From Sporohalobacter salinus (GTDB lineage Bacteria > Bacillota > Halanaerobiia > Halobacteroidales > Acetohalobiaceae), in assembly GCF_016908635.1 (NCBI RefSeq), contig NZ_JAFBEG010000018.1:1-49472 (forward strand): DNA of 49,472 nucleotides, in the 5' to 3' direction. A program made the position numbers and the translations under genes. Of this stretch, positions 7,530 to 17,350 are shown in pieces (position 1 is the stretch's first letter; each line of letters starts with the position of its first letter). A model generated the notes under the pieces. The model had not been told where the DNA came from, did no database searches, and saw nothing but the letters and a program-made list of their open reading frames with translations.

Positions 7530-8798
7530 TTAAGTAGTGCGTAAAGCATCAGCCGGTTTAAGCTTTGCTGCTTTTCGAGCAGGAAGAATACAGGTCAGCG
7601 CTGTAACAACTACTCCCAAAATAAAAGAATAAATTAAAGTTTTTCCACTGACCACTGGACGCACTACAGGGTTTAATAATATATTCTCACTTACTCCTGA
7701 CATTGCTGCACTATAATCAATAATCTCTGTTATGGCAATTATCTTCGTAACTGTTCCGCCAATAATTACTCCTACTAAACTACCAACTAATCCCATAACA
7801 GTTCCCTCCATGATAAACATAGTCAATATTTCCTGATTCTTTAAGCCTAATGCTGTCATCATTCCAATCTCTTTTGTCCGTTCTTTAACTATCATAATCA
7901 TGGTATTAACTACTACTATTCCAGCTAAAATAATTAAAAATATATAGACAAAATTATAAATCCTCTGAGCTATCTGTAACATATTAATCATATCGTAACC
8001 GCGATTCCAGGAAATAATTTGATAATCTTCGGCCGCTTCTGCTTTCTTAAATACTTCTTTCACTTTAGGCATTATCTGATCTATTTTTCGATAATTAGTA
8101 GTCTCTATTAACAGCTCTGTTGCCATACCTGGCATCTCTAACATTCTTTGAGTCTGGTCCAAAGGTAAGTAAAATGCTTTTTTATCTAATAATTTTAAAC
8201 CACTATCTATTTGACCTACTATTTTAAAAGTAGAACCTCTAAAGGAACCAAAAGAAGTTTGATATAAAAAAGTAATTTTTTCTCCTACATCTAAATTCAA
8301 TTTTTGCAATAGATCTTTTCCCAGCACAACTTCCTTCTGCCCCTGCTTTACCATTCTCCCATCTGTCAACTTATTCTCAATATTAGTAAATTCTAACTCT
8401 TTATCTGGCTGAACTCCCCATCCCATTAGTCTTACTAACTCATCTTTCTGATCTTGAATAACTGCTGCCCTAAACTTAATTCGAGGGAGTGTCCTTTTTA
8501 CTCCATCAATTTTTGTTAATTTCTGCTCCATATTACTAATCCCTTCACCATTAAATCCATCAACAGGATAATTTAAAGATAATAGTCTCTCTTTTTGTTG
8601 ATACTCCTGATTAATAATTTTGGCATGTCCAGCCTTATATTGAATATGAAGTGCAAACATATTATCTATCATTCCTACTACTAACCCTTTTACAAAAACA
8701 ACTAAAGCTACAGATAAAGCAATAGCTAAAATAGATATTGAAGTCCTTAATTTATTACGCAGTAAATTCTTAGATGCTAAATTCCATAAAAATAACAC
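7530..8798 (-). CDS. LolE/MacB-like ABC transporter permease, second permease of the operon
   Basis: A 422-residue FtsX-family permease: one N-terminal helix (about 20-42), a large extracytoplasmic domain (about 45-275), then three helices separated by the coupling segment VKERTKEIGMMTALGL and ending with the ILPARKAAKLKPADAL motif. It is the third gene of an ATPase-permease-permease operon, starting 14 bases after the previous stop. In diderm bacteria such LolCDE-like systems move lipoproteins to the outer membrane, while in monoderms relatives export peptides or drugs. Context (lpxA in the window) makes the first plausible but not shown. Confidence 0.85.
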   Translation of the reverse strand: MLFLWNLASKNLLRNKLRTSISILAIALSVALVVFVKGLVVGMIDNMFALHIQYKAGHAKIINQEYQQKERLLSLNYPVDGFNGEGISNMEQKLTKIDGVKRTLPRIKFRAAVIQDQKDELVRLMGWGVQPDKELEFTNIENKLTDGRMVKQGQKEVVLGKDLLQKLNLDVGEKITFLYQTSFGSFRGSTFKIVGQIDSGLKLLDKKAFYLPLDQTQRMLEMPGMATELLIETTNYRKIDQIMPKVKEVFKKAEAAEDYQIISWNRGYDMINMLQIAQRIYNFVYIFLIILAGIVVVNTMIMIVKERTKEIGMMTALGLKNQEILTMFIMEGTVMGLVGSLVGVIIGGTVTKIIAITEIIDYSAAMSGVSENILLNPVVRPVVSGKTLIYSFILGVVVTALTCILPARKAAKLKPADALRTT

Positions 8799-8812
8799 TA
8801 ATACCGCCTCCT

Positions 8813-10051
8813 TTATCGATCATAAATAGCTTCTACAGGATCCTTGCGTGCTGCCCACCGAGCCGGTAAAATACTTGCTAATAAGGAAACAATTATACCA
8901 AAAGAAATAACAAATAAAAAGGCTGACGGATTCCAATAGCCATACAGTTTTCCCATAATTGGTAATCCCCAATCTTCTACTCCACCAAAAACAGATAAAT
9001 TAAGTCCTTCAATATTTAAATAAAAAATAACCATACTTCCCATCACTGATCCAATAATTCCACCAATCAAACCAATTCCCATTGCTTCTACCATAAAAGT
9101 TAAAATAATTTCTCTTTCTCTTAATCCTAAAGCCTTCATCATGCCAATTTCTTTAGTTCTCTCTAATGAAGATAAAATAATAGTATTCACAATTCCCACT
9201 GCAGCAATCAATAATATAACTGACATCATTATTGATTTTTCTATTGTCTCAACCTTACTCATCGCAATAACCTCTCCTGCTGAATCACGCCAGGAATGAG
9301 CAGTTAAATTCTGATTATAACTAGTTAACTCTTTTGATAATTTTTCTGTTATTTCTACTGCTTTTTCATCACGATTCAATTTTACCACTACTTGACTAAC
9401 CTTATTATTTAAATTCAAAGCCTGTTGGGCAATTTCTAAAGGAATATAGATTAAATTATTATTAACTTCAGGATTATTAGTATGTAATAATCCAACAATT
9501 TCAGCATCAATAGTATTAAACGAATCATCTGGAGTTCTAAAAAGTAAAGTAAAATAATCGCCAACTTCTAATTCCATTAAGTCAGCTAATCTCTTTCCAA
9601 ATACTGCTTCATATTTCCCATCTTTAATCATTCTACCTTTAATTAAATATTGTTCAGTAGTAAAGACTCTTTTATGCTGTTGAGGTTTAATTCCACAAGC
9701 TATAACAGGTAATTCATCAATACCATTATTGAGATTAGCCGAAAATTTCAATTGCAGTGATAAAGCTTTGAAATAAGAAATCTCTTTAATTATCTGCAAT
9801 AATTCCTGATCTTGATATATAAAATCTTCCAACGGTAGTTCTTCTTGCTTAGCCCAATATTCTTCATTAACTACTTGCAAATCTCCAGTCTCTAAATTCT
9901 TAATATTATTAAAAGATAACTTATTAATGCCGAGCTGAATTGAATCATAAATTAAAAAAATTGCAATTCCTAAAGCAATTATAGAAGCAGTAACTAAGAC
10001 TCGACGTTTATGTCGGGTTAAGTTCTTTAAAGCTAATCTAATAAAGAACAT
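8813..10051 (-). CDS. LolC/MacB-like ABC transporter permease, first permease of the operon
   Basis: A 412-residue FtsX-family permease with the same plan as its downstream neighbour: N-terminal helix, large periplasmic-type domain (about 40-260), three C-terminal helices, coupling motif LERTKEIGMMKALGL and ending SILPARWAARKDPVEAI. I place the start at the ATG at 10051 because GGGAGGTGAGG lies just upstream; an in-frame ATG at 10075 has no such site. The two permeases are diverged paralogues and would form a heterodimer with the ATPase encoded directly upstream. Confidence 0.87.
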   Translation of the reverse strand: MFFIRLALKNLTRHKRRVLVTASIIALGIAIFLIYDSIQLGINKLSFNNIKNLETGDLQVVNEEYWAKQEELPLEDFIYQDQELLQIIKEISYFKALSLQLKFSANLNNGIDELPVIACGIKPQQHKRVFTTEQYLIKGRMIKDGKYEAVFGKRLADLMELEVGDYFTLLFRTPDDSFNTIDAEIVGLLHTNNPEVNNNLIYIPLEIAQQALNLNNKVSQVVVKLNRDEKAVEITEKLSKELTSYNQNLTAHSWRDSAGEVIAMSKVETIEKSIMMSVILLIAAVGIVNTIILSSLERTKEIGMMKALGLREREIILTFMVEAMGIGLIGGIIGSVMGSMVIFYLNIEGLNLSVFGGVEDWGLPIMGKLYGYWNPSAFLFVISFGIIVSLLASILPARWAARKDPVEAIYDR

Positions 10052-10079
10052 TATCCTCACCTCCCGAATAATCAAATCC

Positions 10080-10769
10080 TTAATTAATTATTTCATCACT
10101 AACAATCTGCCCATCTCTTAACTTAATTAAACGCTGGGCATAATCCATGACTAACGGGTCATGAGTAGAAAAAATAAAAGTAGTATCTAGCTTCTTATTC
10201 ATTTCTACCATAACTTTTAAAACATCTTGACTGGTTTTCGAATCCAAATTAGCCGTCGGTTCATCAGCCAATACCAATTTAGGTTTCTTAACTAATGCCC
10301 GGGCAATGGATACCCGCTGCTTTTGACCTCCGGATAATTCAGTTGGTCGCCTATCGGCCAAATCTCCTAAACCAACTGCTGTAAGAATCTCCATTACCTG
10401 TTGTTCAATATTTATTTTTTCTATATCGTTAATTAATTTAAGAGCAAACTCAACATTTTCATAAGCTGTTAAGACAGGAATCAAATTAAAGTCCTGAAAG
10501 ATAAAACCAAAATTATGACGCCGCAACATTGCTAGCTCATCTTTGGATAATTCACTAATCTCTTCACCGCCAAAAGTAATTTTACCCTCACTAGGAGTAT
10601 CTAAACAGCCGATTAAATTCAGTAATGTAGTTTTGCCTGAACCAGATGGCCCAGCAATTGAAACAAATCCACCTTCTTCAATCGTTAAATCCACCCCGCA
10701 TAAGGCGTATACTTTAACTTTACCCTGACGGTAAATCTTCTTCACCCCTTTTAATTTTAACAATCCCAT
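10080..10769 (-). CDS. LolD/MacB-like ABC transporter ATPase
   Basis: A 229-residue nucleotide-binding subunit with Walker A GPSGSGKT (40-47), Q-loop FIFQDFNLIPVLTAYENV (the LolD/MacB-type hallmark), signature LSGGQKQR (about 144) and Walker B LVLADEPTANLD. It is the first gene of the operon and drives the two following FtsX-type permeases. Stop to next start is 28 bases. Ribosome site GGAGGGG. Confidence 0.92.
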   Translation of the reverse strand: MGLLKLKGVKKIYRQGKVKVYALCGVDLTIEEGGFVSIAGPSGSGKTTLLNLIGCLDTPSEGKITFGGEEISELSKDELAMLRRHNFGFIFQDFNLIPVLTAYENVEFALKLINDIEKINIEQQVMEILTAVGLGDLADRRPTELSGGQKQRVSIARALVKKPKLVLADEPTANLDSKTSQDVLKVMVEMNKKLDTTFIFSTHDPLVMDYAQRLIKLRDGQIVSDEIIN

Positions 10770-10943
10770 CTAAATTTCCCCTCCTATCTTTTATCAAGAT
10801 AGCTTAATTTATTTGAAAACTACTAAAGTTCAGGAAGATTTATAGCAACCAATAAATCTGTTATTATAATTTACAAAATATATAAATAATATAAAAAAGT
10901 AATTTAATAATTTCAAACAGCATAATTTTTTTATATAAATAAA

Positions 10944-10985
10944 AAAGATAACCTATTTTCTATTAATAGAAAATAGGTTATCTTT
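10944..10985 (-). terminator. Terminator of the thioesterase-mutM-ABC-F operon
   Basis: A perfect 18-bp stem (10944-10961 with 10968-10985) 6 bases after the ABC-F stop, followed on the minus strand by six T. Confidence 0.9.
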
Positions 10986-10990
10986 ACTTA

Positions 10991-12868
10991 CTAAATAGCT
11001 TCTTCCCATAAATCATAATATTCTTCTAACTTATCTTTTATTGTTTCGTACTCATCTGTTAAATCGGTTAATTCTTCTTTATCATTATATAAATCCTGGC
11101 TATTAAATGCAGTTTCTAACTCTTCAAGTCTATCTTCTAACTCTATAATTTCTGCTTCTAATTCATTAAGATCTATTTCACTTTTGCGCTTCTTTGATTC
11201 ATTTCTTATTTTTCCTTTTTCTACTGTTTCAGCCTCTCGCTCTTTTCGTTTAGCTTTTTTCTCAGCTGCTAATTCTTTTTCATATTCATTACGGTAATCA
11301 GTATAATTTCCTCTATACTCTACTAATTCATTACCATCAATAGCAAAAACTTTATCAACTAATTTATCTAAAAAGTAGCGATCATGAGAAATAACTAGAA
11401 TGGTACCAGAATAATTCTGAAGTGCTTCCTCTAAAATTTCTTTAGATTTGATGTCGAGATGATTTGTCGGTTCATCTAATAACAATAAATTATAATCCTG
11501 AATTGCTAACTTGGCTAATGATAATCTTGCTTTCTCTCCACCGCTCAAAGTAGATATCTTTTTAAAAACATCATCACCTTTAAATAAGAAACGGGCCAGA
11601 ACATCGCGAGCATAACTTTTAGCAATATCCTTAACTTTCTGTAATTCCTCAATTAAGTTATAATCAAGGGTTAAATTTGAATGTTCCTGATCGTAATATC
11701 CGATATTGACTCTAGTACCTAGCTTAATCTCTCCTGTATCAACCTCTTCTTGGCCCGATAATAATTGAAAAAGCGTCGATTTACCGCAGCCGTTTGGACC
11801 TACCAAGGCAACCTTTTCTCCTCTATATAACTTAAAATTTATATCCTCTAATATAAGTTCTTGATCATAGGACTTACTGAGCCCATCAACTGTCAGAACA
11901 TCATTTCCACTGACAGTATCAAGTTTAAAATCAATCTTAGGAGTATCTAATGTTGGAGGCGCTGGTATCTTTTCCATTCGATTCAATTTTTTTTGACGTC
12001 CCCGCGCCTGTTTTGAATCAACACCAGCTTTATTCTTACGAATATAGGCTTTCATTTTCTTTATCTTCTTCTGTTGTTTTTCATATTCTCGCTGCCAAGT
12101 TAATAAGCGATGTTCTTTTTCTTCTAAATAAAAAGAGTAATCCCCACTGTATTTTTCTAACCTTCCTTTTTCTAACTCCCAAATTCGGTCAACAACTTGA
12201 TCTAAAAAGTAACGATCATGAGAAATAATTACTACCGCTCCATCATAATCAACTAAATAATCTTCTAGCCACTCTTTAGCCTGAAGATCCAGGTGATTTG
12301 TTGGCTCATCTAAAAATAATAATTCCGGCTGACTAAGCAGTAATTTAGCCAATCCAGCTCTTGTCTTTTCACCACCACTAAAATTAGTTAATTTCTCAGA
12401 AAATTCATCCTCTGTAAATCCCAGTCCTCGTAAAACCCCTTTAATTTCACTTTCATAACGATAACCACCGCTGTCCTCATATTTTTGCCGAAGTTTACTG
12501 TAACGCTCCATTATTTTATTCAACTTCTCGCCGCTTACTTGACTCATTTCAGCTTCCAGCTTTCTTAACCTTTCTTCAAGCTGAAATAATTCCTGATAAA
12601 TGCTTAACATTTCTTGATAAAGTGTAGAATCCATTTTAAGATCATAGTTTTGAGATAGATGACCAATATCTAAGTTATTACTGGTTAACATTTCACCATC
12701 GTCAAGATATTCTTCTTCTCTTAAGATCTTAATTAATGTTGACTTTCCTGTACCATTATCTCCAATCAAGCCAATACAATCATCGGCTTGAATCTGAAGT
12801 GAAATATCTTTAAAAATAACCTGTTCTGGATATATTTTCGTTGCTTTTCGCAATTGTAAAAGTGACAC
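10991..12868 (-). CDS. ABC-F family ATPase (ribosome-associated type)
   Basis: A 625-residue protein with two ABC domains in tandem and no membrane helices: Walker A GDNGTGKST and GPNGCGKST, signatures FSGGEKTRAGLAKLL and LSGGEKARLSLAKLA, two LLFLDEPTNHLD/LLLLDEPTNHLD boxes, a charged linker between them (about 245-310) and a C-terminal coiled coil (about 530-625). ABC-F proteins act on the ribosome or in DNA metabolism (Uup). Start at the GTG at 12868, 5 bases after AGGAGGA within the end of mutM; the upstream in-frame ATG lies inside mutM. Third gene of the operon. Exact subfamily is not assigned. Confidence 0.9.
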   Translation of the reverse strand: MSLLQLRKATKIYPEQVIFKDISLQIQADDCIGLIGDNGTGKSTLIKILREEEYLDDGEMLTSNNLDIGHLSQNYDLKMDSTLYQEMLSIYQELFQLEERLRKLEAEMSQVSGEKLNKIMERYSKLRQKYEDSGGYRYESEIKGVLRGLGFTEDEFSEKLTNFSGGEKTRAGLAKLLLSQPELLFLDEPTNHLDLQAKEWLEDYLVDYDGAVVIISHDRYFLDQVVDRIWELEKGRLEKYSGDYSFYLEEKEHRLLTWQREYEKQQKKIKKMKAYIRKNKAGVDSKQARGRQKKLNRMEKIPAPPTLDTPKIDFKLDTVSGNDVLTVDGLSKSYDQELILEDINFKLYRGEKVALVGPNGCGKSTLFQLLSGQEEVDTGEIKLGTRVNIGYYDQEHSNLTLDYNLIEELQKVKDIAKSYARDVLARFLFKGDDVFKKISTLSGGEKARLSLAKLAIQDYNLLLLDEPTNHLDIKSKEILEEALQNYSGTILVISHDRYFLDKLVDKVFAIDGNELVEYRGNYTDYRNEYEKELAAEKKAKRKEREAETVEKGKIRNESKKRKSEIDLNELEAEIIELEDRLEELETAFNSQDLYNDKEELTDLTDEYETIKDKLEEYYDLWEEAI

Positions 12869-12870
12869 TA

Positions 12871-13698
12871 TTATTCCTCCTGCTTTTGACATTGAGGACA
12901 GAAATAAGAACTACGTCCCCCTACTTTAATTTTCTCTAATGCTGCTGCACATCTATTACATTCTTCTCCTTTTCGATCATAAACACGTAAATAATTCTGA
13001 TAGCTTCCAGCTTGACCGCTAGCATCAACATAATCCCATTTTGTTGTTCCGCGGTGCTTAATTCCTTCTGTTAGCACCTGTCTAATTGCATGATATAAAT
13101 TTTCAATTTCTTGTTCTGTTAAAGTATCAGCTTTGCGCAAGGGATGAATTTGCGATATAAATAAAGCTTCATCAACATAGATATTCCCTAATCCAGCTAA
13201 AAACTTCTGATTTAACAATAAGGGCTTAATTTTACCGCGTCGTGTAGATATTATCTCCTTAAATCTATCAAGTGTAAACTTATCAGATAATGGTTCTGGT
13301 CCTAATTTAGTTAAACTTCCAGCTTCACTAAGGTCATCTACTAAATAAGTACGAGTGAACTTCCTCTTACTTCCTAAGCGAAGTTCATCATCCCCTCTAA
13401 ACTTGAAAAAGATATAGTCATACTTATCATCTTCATCCTGTTTTTTGCAATAAACAAAGCGACCTGTCATTCTTAGATGAGTAACTAAATAATAATCTGT
13501 ATCTAGCTCTATGATTATATATTTTCCGCGCCTTCTTATATTTTCTATTCTACTGCCAACTAAAATATCTATAAATTCTTCTACTTTCAAATCAGCTATT
13601 AATTTTTCATTCTTTACTTCTATATCTATAATTTCTTTATTTAAAACTGTTTCTTTAAGCGTATCAACTACAGTCTGAACTTCAGGTAATTCAGGCAT
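12871..13698 (-). CDS. mutM: Formamidopyrimidine-DNA glycosylase
   Basis: Removes oxidised purines such as 8-oxoguanine and nicks the abasic site. The 275 residues start MPELPEV, giving the catalytic Pro2/Glu3, contain the helix-two-turn-helix region around NIYVDEALF, and end in a zinc finger C-x2-C...C-x2-C (CNRC and CPQC, about 246-270). All expected elements are present and length is usual. The ABC-F start follows after 2 bases and the thioesterase ends 41 bases upstream, so the three are likely one transcript. Confidence 0.96.
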   Translation of the reverse strand: MPELPEVQTVVDTLKETVLNKEIIDIEVKNEKLIADLKVEEFIDILVGSRIENIRRRGKYIIIELDTDYYLVTHLRMTGRFVYCKKQDEDDKYDYIFFKFRGDDELRLGSKRKFTRTYLVDDLSEAGSLTKLGPEPLSDKFTLDRFKEIISTRRGKIKPLLLNQKFLAGLGNIYVDEALFISQIHPLRKADTLTEQEIENLYHAIRQVLTEGIKHRGTTKWDYVDASGQAGSYQNYLRVYDRKGEECNRCAAALEKIKVGGRSSYFCPQCQKQEE

Positions 13699-13739
13699 TC
13701 TTTAGCCTCCATTATTTTTACAAATTATTATATCATAGC

Positions 13740-14171
13740 TTACTTTTTCTTATCAAAGTTTTTCTTAAGTAACTTCCATAACTCTGGTTTCTCCCTTTGT
13801 GGAGATATAGGTTCAAAGTCCTGATTCACAAAGGAATGTATAGTATTACCTACAGCCAATAATTCATCACTTTCTGACTCCAGGATCTTATAAGAAAAAC
13901 CAATCCTAACTCTCTTTAATTTGTTAATTGTAGTTTCAATTCTAATCAAATCATCATAACGAGCCGGTTGATGATACTCACAATGTGATTCTAATACTGG
14001 CAAAAATATTCCTTCCTCCTCTAATTCTTTATAAGTTATTCCTGCTTGACGCATATATTCAGTTCTACCAATTTCAAACCAACGCAAATAATTAGCATAA
14101 TAAACAATTCCCATTTTATCAGTTTCTTGATAGGTAACTCTAATCTGATGACTATGTTTTAACATTTTCAC
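13740..14171 (-). CDS. YbgC/FadM-type acyl-CoA thioesterase (hotdog fold)
   Basis: A single-domain hotdog protein of 143 residues. The segment from ETDKMGIVYYANYLRWFE (about 16-33) contains the catalytic Asp and the NYLRW motif of 4-hydroxybenzoyl-CoA thioesterase-like enzymes. It hydrolyses acyl-CoA thioesters; natural substrate unknown. The start may be the GTG at 14171 (3 bases from GGAGG) or, with better spacing of 9 bases, the ATG at 14165. First gene of the operon with mutM. Confidence 0.86.
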   Translation of the reverse strand: MKMLKHSHQIRVTYQETDKMGIVYYANYLRWFEIGRTEYMRQAGITYKELEEEGIFLPVLESHCEYHQPARYDDLIRIETTINKLKRVRIGFSYKILESESDELLAVGNTIHSFVNQDFEPISPQREKPELWKLLKKNFDKKK

Positions 14172-14488
14172 TATCCTCCAAGTTTAATTACTATCTATTA
14201 TATCATTACCATATCGAAGCATTAATACCTTGTTTAGTAACTATAATTAAAACTACAATTCCAAATATTTAATGAAATTCAAGTGAATTAACTGAGATTT
14301 TTTTACAATCACCTGCAAAAATTTTATAATCAATGGATAATTCTAATAGTATTTGTTATAATATCTACAAGTGTCTTAAAAGTAGATATTATAGTTAAAG
14401 TTATTTTCTTTTTTAATTTTATCCTTTATGATATTATTAATTAATTCATGTTAATAAGTTCTAAAATATAAAAAGGAGGTTAGATACA
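14172..14488. other. Intergenic region between divergent thioesterase and proS genes
   Basis: About 317 AT-rich bases that should hold promoters for both divergent genes. A TATAAT-like box occurs around 14355 in the proS direction without a good -35. No T-box leader: I see neither the conserved antiterminator bulge nor a terminator before proS. Confidence 0.4.
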
Positions 14489-16198
14489 ATGAAGATGTCA
14501 CAAATGTATTCGCCAACATTAAAAGAAACTCCAGCTAATGCTGAAGTAGTTAGCCATAAGCTAATGCTTAGAGCAGGATTAATGAGAAAATTAAGTTCAG
14601 GGATCTATTCTCACCTTCCATTAGGCTATAAAGTTATTCAAAAAATAGAGGATATCATTAGAGAAGAAATGAATAAAGCAGGAGCTCAGGAAGTATTACT
14701 ACCTGCTTTACAACCAGCTCAATTATGGAAAGAATCAAATCGGTGGGCAGATTACGGACCGGAATTAATGAGACTCAAAGATAGACATGAGAGAGATTTC
14801 TGTTTAGGGCCTACTCATGAAGAAGTCATAACTGATTTAATTAAAGATGAAGTTCGTTCTTATAAAGATCTTCCTTTTAATCTTTACCAGATACAAACTA
14901 AATTTAGAGATGAAATTAGACCTCGATTTGGAGTTTTAAGAAGTAGAGAATTTATTATGAAAGATGCCTATAGTTTTAATGCTGATAAAGATTCATTAAA
15001 TGAAAGTTATCAAAATATGTATGATGCATATGCAAAAATCTTTACTAGATGCGGCCTGGAGTTTAGAACTGTTGTAGCTGATAATGGTCCAATCGGTGGT
15101 ACAGATTCTCATGAATTTATGGTTCTAGCTGATTCAGGTGAAGACACAGTAGTCTTTTGTAATGAATGTGATTATTCTGCCAATCTTGAATTAGCCGAAT
15201 CTGATATTGAGTTTACTACTGAAGATACGAAATTTAAGGAATTAGAAAAAATTGAAACTAAAGATGCTGCAACTATTGAAGATATTTCTAACTTTCTAAA
15301 CTGTTCTGCTAAAAAGTTAATTAAAAGTTTAATCTATCAAACTCAAGATGGCTATGTTTTAGCTTTAATCAGAGGAGATTATCAGCTCAACGAAGTTAAG
15401 TTAAGAAACCTATTAGGTGTAGCAAATTTAGAAATGGCACCGGCCGAAGAACTTTTCAATGATACTGGAATCGTAACTGGGTATGCAGGCGCTATTGATA
15501 TCCCCGATGAAGTTACAGTCATTGCGGATCCATCAGCAATGTCAGTAGTTAATGGAGTTACTGGAGCCAATGAAGTTAATTATCACTATATTAATGTCAA
15601 TCCTGACCGCGATTTTAATGTTGATGAAATAGCTGATATAAGAGAAATTAAAGAAGGAGAACCTTGTATTGACTGTAATGGTGAATTGACTATGACTAGA
15701 GGAATCGAAGTTGGTCAGGTCTTTAAATTAGGTACTAAATATAGTGATTCCATGGAAGCAAGCTATATTGATAATAATGGTAAAAGCAAATCAATGTTTA
15801 TGGGATGTTACGGCATCGGTGTTACCCGAACAGTCGCAGCTGCCATTGAACAAAATCATGATGACTATGGTATTATTTGGCCAAAATCTATTGCTCCTTA
15901 TTCAGTTCATATAATTGAATTAGGAGATTCAAAAGAAATAAAAAGTGTCAGTGAAGAACTTTATACAGATCTGAAACAGTCTGGTCTTGAAGTTCTCTGC
16001 GATAACCGTAATGAACGGGCTGGAGTTAAATTCAATGATGCTGATTTAATCGGTTGTCCAATTCAAGTTATTCTTGGAAAGAATTCACTTGAAGATGATA
16101 ATATTGAAATTAAATTACGACAAACTAATGAAAAACTAAAGATTGATGTCAGTAATCCAGTCCCTAAAATTAAAGAATTACTTGCAAAACAGAATTAA
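14489..16198 (+). CDS. proS: Prolyl-tRNA synthetase, bacterial type with editing domain
   Basis: Charges tRNA-Pro with proline. The 569 residues show the class II core (motif 2 around the RFRDEIRPRFG-type segment TKFRDEIRPRFGVLRSREF, motif 3 GCYGIGVTRTVAA), the inserted editing domain (about 225-400) and the C-terminal anticodon-binding domain. Start at the ATG 9 bases after AAGGAGG. Single-gene unit facing the peptidase gene, with a shared terminator between them. Confidence 0.97.
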   Translation: MKMSQMYSPTLKETPANAEVVSHKLMLRAGLMRKLSSGIYSHLPLGYKVIQKIEDIIREEMNKAGAQEVLLPALQPAQLWKESNRWADYGPELMRLKDRHERDFCLGPTHEEVITDLIKDEVRSYKDLPFNLYQIQTKFRDEIRPRFGVLRSREFIMKDAYSFNADKDSLNESYQNMYDAYAKIFTRCGLEFRTVVADNGPIGGTDSHEFMVLADSGEDTVVFCNECDYSANLELAESDIEFTTEDTKFKELEKIETKDAATIEDISNFLNCSAKKLIKSLIYQTQDGYVLALIRGDYQLNEVKLRNLLGVANLEMAPAEELFNDTGIVTGYAGAIDIPDEVTVIADPSAMSVVNGVTGANEVNYHYINVNPDRDFNVDEIADIREIKEGEPCIDCNGELTMTRGIEVGQVFKLGTKYSDSMEASYIDNNGKSKSMFMGCYGIGVTRTVAAAIEQNHDDYGIIWPKSIAPYSVHIIELGDSKEIKSVSEELYTDLKQSGLEVLCDNRNERAGVKFNDADLIGCPIQVILGKNSLEDDNIEIKLRQTNEKLKIDVSNPVPKIKELLAKQN

Positions 16199-16212
16199 GT
16201 TTCATTAAATTC

Positions 16213-16238
16213 GCCCTGTAGTTTTAAAACTACAGGGC
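16213..16238. terminator. Terminator between convergent proS and Xaa-Pro peptidase genes
   Basis: A perfect 26-base palindrome (stem GCCCTGTAG with a TTTTAAAA centre) 14 bases after the proS stop and 7 bases after the peptidase stop. It is followed by a T-rich stretch on the plus strand and may serve both genes. Confidence 0.75.
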
Positions 16239-16245
16239 TTTATAA

Positions 16246-17337
16246 TTAAATCTCTTTAGGATAGCTATTCAATATCTGACAACCGCTGTCAGTAACTATC
16301 ACTAAATCTTCAATTCTAACTCCAAATTCTCCAGGCAAATAAATCCCTGGTTCAACGCTAAATGCCATTCCAGGTTCTAATACTTTATCATTTCCCTGCA
16401 CAATATAAGGAGATTCATGACAGTCCATACCAATTCCATGTCCTGTCCTATGAATAAAGTAATCACCATAGCCTTGTTCAGTAATATAATCACGGGCTAC
16501 TTGGTCTACCTCTTCAGCTGTAACTCCCGGTTGAATATACTCTTCTGCCAATTGTTGGGCCTTAAGTACTATTTGATAAACTTTCTTTAATTTATCACTA
16601 GGCTCCCCAAAGCAGATTGTCCTTGTCATATCCGAACAATAACCATGATAAACCCCACCAAAATCAATTACTATTGCTTCTCCTTCTTCAATTTTATCTT
16701 CTCCTGTTACATGATGAGGAGAAGCACCATTAGGACCTACTCCAACTATCGGTTTAAATGAAAGATCCTCCATGCCAGCTTGTTTAAGTTCAAAATCTAA
16801 AGCTGCTGCCAATTCTTGTTCTGCTCTCCCTACCCAATCATTATTAGTAATAACTTTTTCTAATACTTTATCTGTTAATTGAGAAGCCTTAATTAATAAT
16901 TCGCGTTCTTGTTCATCTTTCTTCATTCTTAATTCTGCAAATATATCACTATTTAACTTGAAATCACTTTCTTGTAATTTCTCCTGTAAAGGCAGCAAAA
17001 AAGAAGCTGTAATTTCATCCGTAACACCTATCTCTGCCTCTAGAAGTCCCTTGGATTCTAGCTTTTGTTCTAGAAGTTCTAATGGGTTGTCTTCATCCTG
17101 CCAAAACACTGCTTCATCAACTGGAGTTTTCTCAAGATGAGAACGGTACAGTTCAGGAGCTATAAAGAAAGGTTCTCCTAGTGCTGGTAGTATAAGTAAA
17201 AAGAAACGTTCATGACTCTCACCAGCATAGCCAGTAAGATATCTCAAGTTAGTAGAAGGTGGAACTAATACATAATTTAGATCTCGCTGCCTAATTATCT
17301 CTTTAGTCCTTTTGATTCTCTGTTGATATCTTTCCAT
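16246..17337 (-). CDS. Xaa-Pro aminopeptidase/dipeptidase (M24 family)
   Basis: A cytoplasmic metalloprotease that cuts before or after proline. The 363 residues have an N-terminal creatinase-like domain and a pita-bread catalytic domain with metal ligands in DFGGVYHGYCSDMTRT (two Asp), HRTGHGIGMDCHE (His), VEPGIY (Glu) and VRIEDLV (Glu). It begins 13 bases after the SSS symporter stop, so the two are probably co-transcribed: uptake linked with peptide processing. PepQ-like versus PepP-like specificity is unresolved. Confidence 0.92.
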   Translation of the reverse strand: MERYQQRIKRTKEIIRQRDLNYVLVPPSTNLRYLTGYAGESHERFFLLILPALGEPFFIAPELYRSHLEKTPVDEAVFWQDEDNPLELLEQKLESKGLLEAEIGVTDEITASFLLPLQEKLQESDFKLNSDIFAELRMKKDEQERELLIKASQLTDKVLEKVITNNDWVGRAEQELAAALDFELKQAGMEDLSFKPIVGVGPNGASPHHVTGEDKIEEGEAIVIDFGGVYHGYCSDMTRTICFGEPSDKLKKVYQIVLKAQQLAEEYIQPGVTAEEVDQVARDYITEQGYGDYFIHRTGHGIGMDCHESPYIVQGNDKVLEPGMAFSVEPGIYLPGEFGVRIEDLVIVTDSGCQILNSYPKEI

Positions 17338-17350
17338 TTCAGTCTCCCCC

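Noticed and set aside
14172-14488. T-box leader before proS
   Set aside because: No specifier stem, conserved antiterminator bulge or terminator is visible.
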